From the NCBI GenBank assembly GCA_020431945.1, contig JAGQHH010000206.1:1-18545 (forward strand): a DNA stretch of 18,545 nt, in the 5' to 3' direction. The translations under genes were made by a program, and so were the position numbers. The notes under the pieces are model-generated. The model was not told the DNA's origin, did no database searches, and saw nothing but the letters and a program-made list of their open reading frames with translations. Numbering within the stretch: position 1 is the first letter of the stretch; each line of letters opens with the position of its first letter. Shown here one piece after another: positions 7,940 to 16,783 of the stretch. The stretch is from Cyanobacteria bacterium HKST-UBA02. GTDB lineage: Bacteria > Cyanobacteriota > Vampirovibrionia > Obscuribacterales > Obscuribacteraceae.

Positions 7940-8755
7940 TTATTGCATTATCTCGACAAGGTCACCCACTTTTACAACCCCGGTGTCGCGGTGTATGGCG
8001 TTCATGCCGAAAAGCACCTTGTTGTCTTTCTGTCGGTAGGATGAGAGTGTTCTCAGAGGCTCTTGACCCCGGCTGGCCGTGGCTTGATCGATAGTGGTCA
8101 CCGTGCAGCGGGCGCAGGGCTCCAGCAGGTCGAAATTGATGGAGCCGATTCTGATGCTCTTGAAAGAGTCTTCTTGAAAGGGCTGGCAGCCCTCGATGAC
8201 GATATTGGGACGAAAGCGATTCATCGAGACGGGCTCCGGGAGCCGTTCGTTCAGATCACGCAGGGAGGCTTCCGAAATGATCAGAAGCGGATAGCCGTCC
8301 TGGAAGCCGATTGTATTCTGCTCTTCGCCGTCATGGCGGACGGCGCGCCGGTGCGAATCGGCCATGCGCACCAGCCGGCAGTCTCTTGCCAGGAAAGCGC
8401 TGAGCCAGGCTCCGGCATCGTCGCCCTGATCGACAGCCTGGCAGTTGTCGCCCCAGACGATGACCCTCGAAGCCGGCGTCTCAACCCGGGAGCTCCCGAT
8501 GGCGATCGGCTCCATGCCAGGCGCCGAAAGTCGGATACTGCCTTTCTCGAAAGAAAGAACCTCAACCTCGACCAGGGCCATTTTCGGGATTTCTCTCTGG
8601 GTGAGAAAGTTGCCGTCCGGCTTCACCACCATGAAAGCGCGGTCGAGAAGCAGCCCTCTGTGGTCGAGCTCGGCCCGGGTTAGAGCTATGCCTCCCAGCG
8701 ACTTCACCGGAAAAAGATTGATGGCGGTCACGGTAATCGAGTCAGGGTGAAGCAT
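7940..8755 (-). CDS. MOSC domain protein (YcbX/mARC-like, no ferredoxin domain)
   Basis: 271 residues with an N-terminal MOSC_N beta-barrel (FPVKS at 15-19, then LDHRGLLLDRAFMVV) and a C-terminal MOSC domain (MNRFRPNIV about 178-186, EPCARCTVTTID at 212-223). In this family a conserved cysteine ligates a molybdenum cofactor; C217, in CARC with C214, is the likely ligand. mARC and YcbX proteins reduce N-hydroxylated compounds. This one lacks the C-terminal 2Fe-2S domain of E. coli YcbX, so it resembles mARC in needing an external electron donor. It starts inside the preceding gene (14-base overlap) with a strong AGGAG five bases before the ATG, so it is translationally coupled. The physiological substrate is unknown. 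Confidence 0.88.
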   Translation of the reverse strand: MLHPDSITVTAINLFPVKSLGGIALTRAELDHRGLLLDRAFMVVKPDGNFLTQREIPKMALVEVEVLSFEKGSIRLSAPGMEPIAIGSSRVETPASRVIVWGDNCQAVDQGDDAGAWLSAFLARDCRLVRMADSHRRAVRHDGEEQNTIGFQDGYPLLIISEASLRDLNERLPEPVSMNRFRPNIVIEGCQPFQEDSFKSIRIGSINFDLLEPCARCTVTTIDQATASRGQEPLRTLSSYRQKDNKVLFGMNAIHRDTGVVKVGDLVEIMQ

Positions 8756-9989
8756 CGAACTCCTGCTCCAGAAGATCTCGATCGCTTCTATAAACGGCGT
8801 CGTCGCTCGTCAGGACTTTTTGATCGATCTTGAGGGTCTTAGCCGCGGCGAGCTTATCCAGAACCTCCGCCGGCGGGTCCTCGAGCAGCGTGGCGTGTGC
8901 TGTTCTCTGCCGGTTGCGCTCCTCGATCTTCTTGTTCTTTACACCGATAAGCAGATAACGGAGAAGCGGCACGAGAAGGAACATAGTGCCATAGAAAGCG
9001 AGAAAGAGAATCAGGGGCATAAAGCCCGTTCCCATCATGGGGCTCATCACCAGGATCCAGGCACCGATGAAATTGAGACCGGCCACCACATAGACAGGGA
9101 CCATTTGATCGGCTGGAACATTGCTGAATTTATAGAGCCATTCGTTGAGAAATGGCGGCAGGTCGGTGATTCTCGGTGCCTGGGCGGTGACCTGGAGCTC
9201 CGGGAAAGCATAGACTATGCCGCCTTTCTCGGTTACCTCCGGTTTGCCGTTGAAGCGCACCAGTACCGGCAGTACGCCGTCTTCGTCTCGGGGATCGGCT
9301 CCTGTATAGGGGGCGAGTTGCTCGGCGGTGACCACCCCGCCGGAGCGTCTGATCACTTCGGCTGCCATGGCCCATTGGCGCTCTTCGGCGTTCTGGTTGG
9401 GATCGCCATCACCGAAGAGGAAAGAGAAGCAATTGAAGAGGAAATTGCCCTTTTCGGCGGTCCGTACCGTCGGTCGGTCGTAGCGGTAGGTCGCCGGATA
9501 GCGGCTTCCGTAGTTACCGTAGAAGAGATAGAAAAGCAGGTCTCTGATGATCAGATAGTCGAAGAAGCCGATACGAAATCCGAATCCCCTGTCGCCTCCC
9601 CGGTTGTCGCCGCCCCGGGACATATAGATGATCAGGATCATGAGCAGTCCGATGACGATCAGCAGGGAGAGAATCAGACCGAGACCGAAAGAGATGCGAA
9701 GCAGGAAGTAGCCGGCGCTCATCAGAGCCTTGCTCGCCTGCTCGAACTTGAGCATCATGCCCCTGGTCATATAAGCCGAATTGATATTGCCCGGGAAGTT
9801 GTAAGCGATATCGCCGGTGGTGCTAACTTCCAGATGCCCCTGGGTATCCGAGGCGATCTGATTGAGCTCCGAGCTCACTCTCAGAATGGGCAAACCGGTC
9901 TTGGATGCCACATCAGCCACGGTCACTCGACCGCCGAGCTGGCCTATGGCCTCGATGACCTGTTTCTTCGTTTTAGTTTGAGTTGCCAT
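8742..9989 (-). CDS. Duplicated winged-helix membrane protein, cyanobacterial-type conserved hypothetical
   Basis: 415 residues. A winged-helix-like unit at about 8-66 (VIEAIGQLGGRVTVADVASK ... GDIAYNFP) is repeated at about 203-264 (AAEVIRRSGGVVTAEQLAPY ... GGIVYAFPEL), so the protein has an internal duplication. Between them lies a strong transmembrane helix (94-122), a Gly/Arg-rich loop, a semi-hydrophobic aromatic stretch (about 142-160) and the motif NCFSFLFGDGDPN (186-198). Two more helices follow (about 296-315 and 321-349), then a charged cytoplasmic tail. The FLFGDG.PN motif and order recall a conserved protein of cyanobacteria of unknown function; this is from memory, unsearched. 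It starts 6 bases after the OPT stop, with GAAGAAAA before the ATG, and overlaps the MOSC gene. A membrane-tethered regulator is possible but unproven. Confidence 0.8.
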   Translation of the reverse strand: MATQTKTKKQVIEAIGQLGGRVTVADVASKTGLPILRVSSELNQIASDTQGHLEVSTTGDIAYNFPGNINSAYMTRGMMLKFEQASKALMSAGYFLLRISFGLGLILSLLIVIGLLMILIIYMSRGGDNRGGDRGFGFRIGFFDYLIIRDLLFYLFYGNYGSRYPATYRYDRPTVRTAEKGNFLFNCFSFLFGDGDPNQNAEERQWAMAAEVIRRSGGVVTAEQLAPYTGADPRDEDGVLPVLVRFNGKPEVTEKGGIVYAFPELQVTAQAPRITDLPPFLNEWLYKFSNVPADQMVPVYVVAGLNFIGAWILVMSPMMGTGFMPLILFLAFYGTMFLLVPLLRYLLIGVKNKKIEERNRQRTAHATLLEDPPAEVLDKLAAAKTLKIDQKVLTSDDAVYRSDRDLLEQEFDASP

Positions 9990-9995
9990 TTTTCT

Positions 9996-11885
9996 TCAGT
10001 GATGGCCGAGGGCGCTTGCTGCAGTGATCATTGCGATTATGGCACACATGAGCGATTCGCCCGCGACCGCTCCGGATGCGACCGGAATGGTGTAGGTAGA
10101 GGCGTTCCTGCTGTTTACCATGGACCAGATAAGGGCCAGGACCGCACCTATAAAAAAGGATAAACTATTCGCGAAGACAACGACCCAGGAAAGTCCCAGA
10201 CCCATACTGGATGGCAAAAATTTCTTTACCCTTGGCGGGGCGTAAGCCTCGGCGACGGTGAGACCGATGCCCAGGAGTGCCGCTATGACCATGCCGATAC
10301 GGGCCGTCTCGGGCACATAATGGATGCCGTTGCTCAGGGCTTCCGCCACTGCCCGCCACATATTGGCGGCAGGCGGGTTGAATTTGTCCAGGGCTGCTTT
10401 GTCCGGGACCATGAGATACCAGGCAGGCACAATGGCAAGACAGCCGAAAAAGACGCCGATGAACTGGGCGATGAATTGCTTTCTGGCATTGGCACCCAGC
10501 AGATAGCCGCTTTTCAGGTCGGTCAGGAGATCCGCCGAGCTGCTGGCGATATTGGCTGTGACGCTGGCCGCCATTAGATTGGTGGTGATGTTCGATGGAG
10601 CCAGGACAGCATAGGTGAGCTGGGTGATCTTGCCCATTGCGCCGATGGGGGTGATATCGGTCTCGCCGGTGGCGCGGCAGGCGACAAGAGCGAGGAAAAA
10701 GCTCATGACGACGCTGAGCAGCCCCAGGGCGACATTGATCTTGAAAGCGACGAATTGCAGGATGATCATGAAAATCGTCAGGGGCACCAGACCGAGAACG
10801 AGCCAGAGGGTCGGCACTTCGATATGGGCGGTGGGGTCGGCGCCCTCCTGGGCGGAGCCTTTGACGGCGGCTCTCACCGAGGCCATGGCTTTGACCACGG
10901 TACGCCACTGCATGGCGAAGGCTGTCAGTCCGGAGGCTACGAGCAGGGCGGTGCCGGGCCAGAGGGACCAGCGCAGGAGACGACCGGGCTCGTCTACCTG
11001 GCCGATCTCGATGATATGGGGACCGATGACAAAATAGAGAAGCGAAGCGCCCAGTAGCATGGAGGTGGAGACCCGGAGCCCGACGATCATACCGGCGCCG
11101 ATTAAGAGGATGCTGGGCTCGAAGCCGAAGCCGGGCAACTTGCTCATGTCGAGGGCGCCCCGGCTGATGCTGAAGGGAATCATTTCCGGGAGCTTGAATC
11201 TGGTTGCAAGCTGCCAGGCGAACTCGCCTTTGCCGGCAAGTCCGACCAGGGCGCCGACTGCCATGGTGGCTACCAGGGCATAGGCCTGTCTGACCGCTTC
11301 CTGACCTTTGCCGTAGAGACTCTTGAGGGTCTCGGCAGCAGCGATGCCGCTGGGGAAGGCGAGATTCTCGCGGTTAATCATCTGGCGTTTCATCGGCACT
11401 GCCAGGAAGACCCCGAGAGCGGCTGTCACCAGGGTCCAGGGCAGGACTGTCTGCCAGCCTATATGGACGCCGGTGATTAAGAGAAGCGCACCGAAAGCGG
11501 TGCCGATTGTCGCTCCGGTAGAATAGCCTGCTGCTGAAGCTGTGGACTGCATGCAGTTGTTCTCCAGGATAGTCATCTGGCTGACACCTGGAACAATCAG
11601 GCGCACGGTCCGCCAGATCACGAAGGAGAGCACGCAGGCGGTGATCGCTACACCGAAGGACCAGCCGACCTTGAGGGTGGTGTAGAGATTGGAGATGGAC
11701 ATGAGAGCGCCGAGAAAGCCTCCCATGAGGACTGCCCGGACCGTGAGCTGGGGGACATCGTCGCCCTGATAGACATTTTCGAGCCAGTGCTTCTGAGCAT
11801 CTTCGAATGACGCGAACTCTACAGGAACTTGCTCGGGAGTCTCGACTATTTCTTCTTGCTCTTGCTTCTCGATCTCTTCGCTCAC
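9996..11885 (-). CDS. OPT family oligopeptide transporter
   Basis: 629 residues with about 14-16 hydrophobic helices after a short acidic cytoplasmic N-terminus. Family signatures: LMGGFLGALMSISNLYTTLK (53-72), MTILENNCMQSTASAAGYST (104-123), ENLAFPSGIAAAETL (173-187), GETDITPIGAMGKITQL (407-423) and SGAVAGESLM (604-613). OPT proteins are proton-coupled importers of oligopeptides, or of metal chelates in the YSL branch, at the inner membrane. The start codon is GTG, supported by GGGGGA just upstream. It lies 12 bases after the glutamate dehydrogenase stop and 6 bases before the next gene, so they are very likely co-transcribed. This points to peptide uptake feeding amino-acid catabolism, although the substrate is not readable from sequence. 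Confidence 0.93.
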   Translation of the reverse strand: MSEEIEKQEQEEIVETPEQVPVEFASFEDAQKHWLENVYQGDDVPQLTVRAVLMGGFLGALMSISNLYTTLKVGWSFGVAITACVLSFVIWRTVRLIVPGVSQMTILENNCMQSTASAAGYSTGATIGTAFGALLLITGVHIGWQTVLPWTLVTAALGVFLAVPMKRQMINRENLAFPSGIAAAETLKSLYGKGQEAVRQAYALVATMAVGALVGLAGKGEFAWQLATRFKLPEMIPFSISRGALDMSKLPGFGFEPSILLIGAGMIVGLRVSTSMLLGASLLYFVIGPHIIEIGQVDEPGRLLRWSLWPGTALLVASGLTAFAMQWRTVVKAMASVRAAVKGSAQEGADPTAHIEVPTLWLVLGLVPLTIFMIILQFVAFKINVALGLLSVVMSFFLALVACRATGETDITPIGAMGKITQLTYAVLAPSNITTNLMAASVTANIASSSADLLTDLKSGYLLGANARKQFIAQFIGVFFGCLAIVPAWYLMVPDKAALDKFNPPAANMWRAVAEALSNGIHYVPETARIGMVIAALLGIGLTVAEAYAPPRVKKFLPSSMGLGLSWVVVFANSLSFFIGAVLALIWSMVNSRNASTYTIPVASGAVAGESLMCAIIAMITAASALGHH

Positions 11886-11897
11886 GATTCCCCCGGG

Positions 11898-13196
<1,299 letters not shown>

Positions 13197-13209
13197 TCAG
13201 GCTGCGAGA

Positions 13210-14610
13210 TCAGGCGCGTCTTTTCAGAAGATAGAGAGTGCGCAGGCTGCCCTCGATATCATCCACCGCCTCAATCGCGAAGTACTGTTTGAAAGCAGCC
13301 TCGAATCCGTCCCTGTGGTAGTCGGCAAAGATGTCGCGGCGGCTGGCGAGGAGCCGGTCCACCTGGGAGTCGCCCCGGGGCACGAACTCGACTATGGCAG
13401 AGGGGGCGAGTTCGGCGAAAAAAGCAGCGACTTTAGCAAGGGGGACGTTATTGGAAATTGCCAGGTGGTGAATGAGGGCCAGGGCCATGATCAGATCGCC
13501 GGGCTGGCGCTGGAAAATCGCCGGTCTTTCCCGATTGGCCCAGCCGATGGCCGGGGAAGGCGCCGTCAGATTCACCAGCAGAGGCAAAAGATTGCTTTCC
13601 TTCTCGGCTCGGACTTTCAGATAGTTGATTTCGACTGCCTGGTAGTCGAGATCTAAAGAAGCGGTGAAAGCGCCACGGCTGCTTGCCAGGCGGCTGAAGT
13701 GACCGACATTGGCGCCCAGATCCAGTACCAGGCCGGGTCCGACCCTCTCGAGATGGGCCCGGACCAGGGTCTCTTTGGCTTTGAAAGAGCTGTCGCTGTA
13801 GTTGTGCTCCTGGTAGTAATTCTGCCACTCGGTCACGGTGTCTTTCGGTCTCAAGCCTTCCACCAGGCTCTTGAGACTCTCTAGAATTCCCGAGAGCCCC
13901 CGGCGGTCCAGGGTGTTCCGCTGTTTCTCCAGATCCTGCTTGATCTTCTCGGTGCCGGCGTCACTGTATCGGGCCTGACTCCTGGCATGCATGTGGATAT
14001 GGATGTTCAGGAAAGGATTGAGAGAAGAGCGCCAGGGCAGGAGGCTCGAGGCGAGATCCAGGGGAATGCCGTCGATGCTTGTTGTCAGAAGCTGGCTCAG
14101 GCGCTGGTCTTTGTAAGCCATCAGGGCCAGCGGCGCCAGGAAATGCTGGCAGAACTGCCGGTAGGCGACCCAGGGAGAGCCTTCTTCGTAGAGCTCGAAG
14201 GAGAGGGTGTCGATGAGGACCGGCTGGTGGTGCCGGAACTGGATATTGTAAGCACTGGCGTCTTTCAAGCAGAGTCCCCGGGCGAGCGCCCGGTTCTGAA
14301 TCTCCAGGGTGGTCAGGGCGGCGTCCCGGAGCTGGCTGAAACACCATTCGTAGGGATAGGAGATAAAAGGGAGGCGCTCCGGTTTGAGCACGGTCAGGCA
14401 ATCCGGGCTCTGACCCCGGTCCCTGCCCAGGTCTTCGTGCCGGATCAGGAGCCCGGCTTCCTGGAGCTCAGCCAGCAGTCCGGAGCTTGCGAGAAGAGTC
14501 AGATCTTCCTCATAGCACCGGTTTACCTGGCGGAGAAGCTCTCCGTCCTGCTCGAATATGAAACCGCTCGGGTCACGAAAAGATGAATCTAGCGCTGTTT
14601 CAGGACTCAT
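13210..14610 (-). CDS. NoeA-like SAM-dependent methyltransferase with kinase-like N-terminal half
   Basis: 466 residues. The C-terminal half is a class I methyltransferase: motif I VLDLGANVGHFS (295-306), SLDLD (318-322) ending in the acidic residue of motif II, and GDLIMALALIHHLA (371-384) at motif IV. The N-terminal ~250 residues match nodulation-protein-NoeA-type methyltransferases, as I remember the family. They include LKDASAYNIQF (115-125) followed by VLIDTLSFE (131-139), a spacing like the catalytic loop and metal-binding loop of kinase-fold enzymes (D117, N122, D134). The methylated substrate is unknown; relatives sit with cell-surface glycan genes. It overlaps the small 'YLDPGTGS' gene upstream by 11 bases and has only a weak ribosome site, consistent with translational coupling. 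Glutamate dehydrogenase follows after 49 bases. Confidence 0.78.
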   Translation of the reverse strand: MSPETALDSSFRDPSGFIFEQDGELLRQVNRCYEEDLTLLASSGLLAELQEAGLLIRHEDLGRDRGQSPDCLTVLKPERLPFISYPYEWCFSQLRDAALTTLEIQNRALARGLCLKDASAYNIQFRHHQPVLIDTLSFELYEEGSPWVAYRQFCQHFLAPLALMAYKDQRLSQLLTTSIDGIPLDLASSLLPWRSSLNPFLNIHIHMHARSQARYSDAGTEKIKQDLEKQRNTLDRRGLSGILESLKSLVEGLRPKDTVTEWQNYYQEHNYSDSSFKAKETLVRAHLERVGPGLVLDLGANVGHFSRLASSRGAFTASLDLDYQAVEINYLKVRAEKESNLLPLLVNLTAPSPAIGWANRERPAIFQRQPGDLIMALALIHHLAISNNVPLAKVAAFFAELAPSAIVEFVPRGDSQVDRLLASRRDIFADYHRDGFEAAFKQYFAIEAVDDIEGSLRTLYLLKRRA

Positions 14611-14818
14611 CTCGGGAGCTTGTTTCGGCCTTCGGTTTGAACTTCTCGACGATTCTGGACCAGAATAGCTTAACTGTGGTCAAACCTGCCAGGGCGGATC
14701 CGATAACGAGCTGGAAGATGAAGCTGCCGGTGCCCGGATCGAGGTAGGCCAGGGCCGGCTCAGGACAGGTTACGAGCCATACCATTGCAGCAGCCAGTGG
14801 GATAAAAAGAGATTGCAT
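14600..14818 (-). CDS. Small exported 'YLDPGTGS' membrane protein
   Basis: 72 residues from the ATG at 14818, preferred because GAGG lies six bases upstream. An in-frame ATG at 14860 would add 14 residues but has no visible ribosome site. The N-terminus is a signal peptide (MQSLFIPLAAAMVWLVTCPE, then PALA, cleaved probably after ALA). The mature protein begins YLDPGTGSF, has one transmembrane helix (FQLVIGSALAGLTTVKLFW) and a basic cytoplasmic tail. Small proteins with A-YLDPGTGS and a single helix ending K..W are, as I recall, repeatedly found next to NoeA-like methyltransferases and envelope polysaccharide genes; their function is unknown. Here the gene overlaps the methyltransferase start by 11 bases, which supports a shared role. 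Confidence 0.82.
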   Translation of the reverse strand: MQSLFIPLAAAMVWLVTCPEPALAYLDPGTGSFIFQLVIGSALAGLTTVKLFWSRIVEKFKPKAETSSRDES

Positions 14819-14896
14819 AGAGACCCTCGGGCGAAGGTTGGTAAACAGCCACAAAGCCATTATGCCCAGAATAGAGCCTCTTAGCTCGCCTGTGTC

Positions 14897-15484
14897 TCAG
14901 AATGCGGTAGGAACGACGGCGCTGGTGAAGCGGAACATCGAGGCAGCTTGCTCGGGAGAGCGTACCGCTGTGGCTCTCAGCTTCTCGACACTGTCGATGA
15001 CGAAATCCACCCGCTTGTCGGGCTCCATGGCAGGAACCCGGATGACCTTGATTCGCTTGTCCCGGTAACACTGCTCGATGATCTTGGTGATCTCGAGGGT
15101 GAATTCCAGGTCTTCCCGACGAACATCGTTGGCGTCGAAGAAGGTCAGGGGCTCAATCAGAAAAGCGACGTCGTACTGGGTGGGATCGATGGTGGAGAAT
15201 ATCGGCGGCACCGGCATCCGGTCATAGAGGTAATAAGCCTCGCCGTCGAAAGCACCGCGGTCGAGAAAGACAGGCTTGTCGAAGTCCAGGATCGATGATT
15301 CGGCAGCCATCTGCCGGCGCAAGACTTCTGCCTGGAATTTGCCTCGATCTACCCAGGGCAGGATTTTCCCTTCCTTGATTACCTGGGTGGCAATCTCGTG
15401 CACCACACGGTAGCCTCGAGTTTGCAGAAGAGAGATTATGGTTGTTTTCCCGACTGATGGTCCGCCGGTGATTACGATTTTCAT
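14897..15484 (-). CDS. P-loop ATPase/kinase of the AAA_28 (NadR/Ttd14-like) type
   Basis: 195 residues. The Walker A motif GGPSVGKTT is at 7-15, immediately after the first beta strand (MKIVIT). VFLDRGAFDGEAYY (72-85) has the D75-R76 pair usual in this family, where a DRG/D..Y region follows the second strand. VRREDLEF (121-128) resembles an arginine-bearing lid, and VIRVP (148-151) precedes the last helix. This pattern fits small nucleoside-kinase-like ATPases of the AAA_28 group. The substrate is unknown. The last ~25 residues (after VEKLR) look like an unstructured extension. It is the first gene of the minus-strand block, with 78 bases before the next start and a candidate promoter upstream. 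Confidence 0.8.
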   Translation of the reverse strand: MKIVITGGPSVGKTTIISLLQTRGYRVVHEIATQVIKEGKILPWVDRGKFQAEVLRRQMAAESSILDFDKPVFLDRGAFDGEAYYLYDRMPVPPIFSTIDPTQYDVAFLIEPLTFFDANDVRREDLEFTLEITKIIEQCYRDKRIKVIRVPAMEPDKRVDFVIDSVEKLRATAVRSPEQAASMFRFTSAVVPTAF

Positions 15485-15534
15485 TTGTACCCGCCAGTTT
15501 GGTCGCCGCCAGCTAGCTATCGCAGCTAGTTTGT

Positions 15535-15563
15535 AATGTAAGACAAGGTGCTCACGCGATCAA
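15535..15563 (-). promoter_or_regulatory. Candidate sigma-70-type promoter for the eight-gene minus-strand block
   Basis: Read on the minus strand, TTGATC (15563-15558) and TACATT (15540-15535) are separated by exactly 17 bases, each matching four of six consensus positions. Transcription would start near 15528 and leave a leader of about 45 bases before the ATPase ATG at 15484. A short inverted repeat, CTAGC/GCTAG (15513-15517 and 15525-15529), sits at the predicted start and could be an operator. This is a consensus match only. Confidence 0.35.
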
Positions 15564-15634
15564 TGTAATTTCCCTCAATGTTGTGGTGGTTTCCCCACTG
15601 TGCCTAGATTTAGTGACCAATTCGTGAAATCAGC

Positions 15635-15648
15635 CTTCTCATGAGAAG
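15635..15648. repeat. Perfect 14-bp palindrome, possible operator
   Basis: CTTCTCATGAGAAG is fully self-complementary with no spacer. It lies in the non-coding gap about 160 bp before the desaturase start, a plausible place for a dimeric regulator. No regulator is identified. Confidence 0.4.
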
Positions 15649-15777
15649 ATGTAAAGGTGGCGCTTAGGAATTCTTGAGGTGACAGCAATAGCCGGATAAA
15701 TCGAGGTCGAAAGAGGTGACCGCCTCGATGACTTTTTCAGCCTTGAGTCAAGGGGGCGGAAGGGTTGGACTGATCCG

Positions 15778-15786
15778 TGATATAAC
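15778..15786 (+). promoter_or_regulatory. Extended -10 promoter element before the desaturase
   Basis: TGATATAAC is an extended -10 (TGn followed by TATAAC, five of six to consensus). No good -35 lies 17 bp upstream, as is allowed for extended -10 promoters. Transcription would begin near 15793, about 19 bases before the GTG at 15812. Confidence 0.35.
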
Positions 15787-15811
15787 ATGATGCTCGATAT
15801 GTTCGAGCCTC

Positions 15812-16702
15812 GTGCTACACGTCGTTCTTATCAATCAGGGGGACCGAGTTTTGGGTATTTCAGTCGAGTCACTGGCGATGACCACAGTATCGTTCGTCAT
15901 GTGGTTTCTGGTTTTCTGGGTGTATTACGGTCTTGGCATTACTCTTGGCTATCACAGGCTGCTTACGCACAAATCCCTGAAAGTCCCGCCCCTGGTCAAA
16001 TATTTCTTCGTGTCCGGCGGCTATCTCTGCTTCATGGGCGGTCCGATCAACTGGGTCGGAGTGCATCGTCTGCATCACCAGAAGTCCGACCTCGAAGGGG
16101 ATCCGCACAGCCCTACAGAAGGCTTCAAGCATGCCCTGTATGAGTGGATGTTCACCATGGGCGATCGCCAGAGCACCGAGGAGCTGCAGAAACAGGTTCC
16201 GGATCTCATGGACGACAAAGTCCTCCGTCTTTTCGGCGCCGATCACTCCGCTCGTCAAGCGGCTCTCTGTCTGAGCATCTGTGCGATCTTCCGGATTCTC
16301 ACCCTGGTATTTTTCGGCTGGACGGCTTTCTTCGCCAATTGTCTCGCTTCTTTCATGGTCTTCTGGTCCCCGCAACTGGTCAACTCCATCTGCCACATGC
16401 AGAATCACGGTTATCGTCTGCATCAGACCCGGGACGAGAGCCGCAATGTCTGGTGGGTGGCGATGCTTTCTTTCGGCGAAGGCTGGCACAACAATCACCA
16501 TGCGATTCCCAAGTCGGCTCGTCATGGGATGGCCTGGTGGGAGTACGACTTCACCTACATGGTCATCCTCATGCTCGAGAAAGTCGGTCTCGCCTGGGAT
16601 GTGGTAAGACCACCGGCCCTGGTGCTGGCTAAAGCCGGGACCGAGCCCAAGAGCCCCCTGCCGGCTTCCGCCGAGAAGGTCGGATCGCCAGCGGTCAAAT
16701 AG
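15812..16702 (+). CDS. Membrane fatty-acyl desaturase (delta-9/DesC-like)
   Basis: 296 residues from GTG, introducing a double bond into acyl chains at the inner membrane with a di-iron centre. All three histidine boxes are present: H48-R-L-L-T-H53 after GITLGY, H85-R-L-H-H89 after WVGV, and H226-N-N-H-H230 in GEGWHNNHHAIP. Further iron-site context is NSICHMQNHGYR (191-202). Hydrophobic helices lie at about 24-44, 60-78, 150-170 and 172-190. These motifs and the spacing match cyanobacterial DesC and other acyl-CoA/acyl-lipid delta-9 desaturases. The start is uncertain: GTG at 15812 gives the usual ~40 residues before the first box, while ATG at 15878 is also possible; neither has a strong ribosome site. 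It is followed by a glycolipid glycosyltransferase, which suggests a membrane-lipid module. Confidence 0.92.
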   Translation: MLHVVLINQGDRVLGISVESLAMTTVSFVMWFLVFWVYYGLGITLGYHRLLTHKSLKVPPLVKYFFVSGGYLCFMGGPINWVGVHRLHHQKSDLEGDPHSPTEGFKHALYEWMFTMGDRQSTEELQKQVPDLMDDKVLRLFGADHSARQAALCLSICAIFRILTLVFFGWTAFFANCLASFMVFWSPQLVNSICHMQNHGYRLHQTRDESRNVWWVAMLSFGEGWHNNHHAIPKSARHGMAWWEYDFTYMVILMLEKVGLAWDVVRPPALVLAKAGTEPKSPLPASAEKVGSPAVK

Positions 16703-16739
16703 CCTCACCTGATTAACTGTTTGGCTTCAAAACCTGCCT

Positions 16740-16777
16740 TCCTCCCCATGGTCCATCATGAAGATGCATGGGGAGGA
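16740..16777 (+). promoter_or_regulatory. Hairpin sequestering the glycosyltransferase ribosome-binding site
   Basis: TCCTCCCCATG (16740-16750) pairs perfectly with CATGGGGAGGA (16767-16777): 11 pairs, seven of them G-C. Inside, after a three-base bulge, CATC (16754-16757) pairs with GATG (16763-16766) around the loop ATGAA. The 3' arm contains the whole Shine-Dalgarno GGGGAGGA, six bases before the ATG at 16784. No T-tract follows, so it is not an intrinsic terminator. A translational switch is inferred. Alternatives are a DNA operator or an mRNA-processing site. Confidence 0.65.
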
Positions 16778-16783
16778 TTTATC

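Larger units (their letters stand above)
15485..15811. other. 327-bp non-coding region between divergent genes
   Basis: I find no convincing gene here. It separates the minus-strand block from the plus-strand lipid genes. It holds a candidate minus-strand promoter (15535-15563), the perfect palindrome CTTCTCATGAGAAG (15635-15648), a 7-bp inverted repeat ATCGAGG/CCTCGAT (15700-15706 and 15723-15729) followed by five Ts (15733-15737), the near-palindrome CCTTGAGTCAAGG (15741-15753), and an extended -10 element (15778-15786). It is visibly more AT-rich than the flanking genes. Confidence 0.7.

Noticed and set aside
8820..10163. Plus-strand ORF of 447 codons opposite the winged-helix membrane protein
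   Set aside because: No recognisable motif, biased His/Asp-rich composition typical of antisense translation, and it crosses two well-supported minus-strand genes.
15485..15811. Small gene or tRNA in the non-coding gap
   Set aside because: No ORF with a ribosome site and no cloverleaf-like arrangement is visible.
16740..16777. Rho-independent terminator after the desaturase
   Set aside because: The stem is strong but is followed by ATTTATCATG rather than a T-run, and the next ATG begins six bases later.
16721..16783. Upstream TTG (16721) or ATG (16748) start for the glycosyltransferase
   Set aside because: Neither has a ribosome-binding site, and the family N-terminus begins exactly at the ATG at 16784 behind GGGGAGGA.
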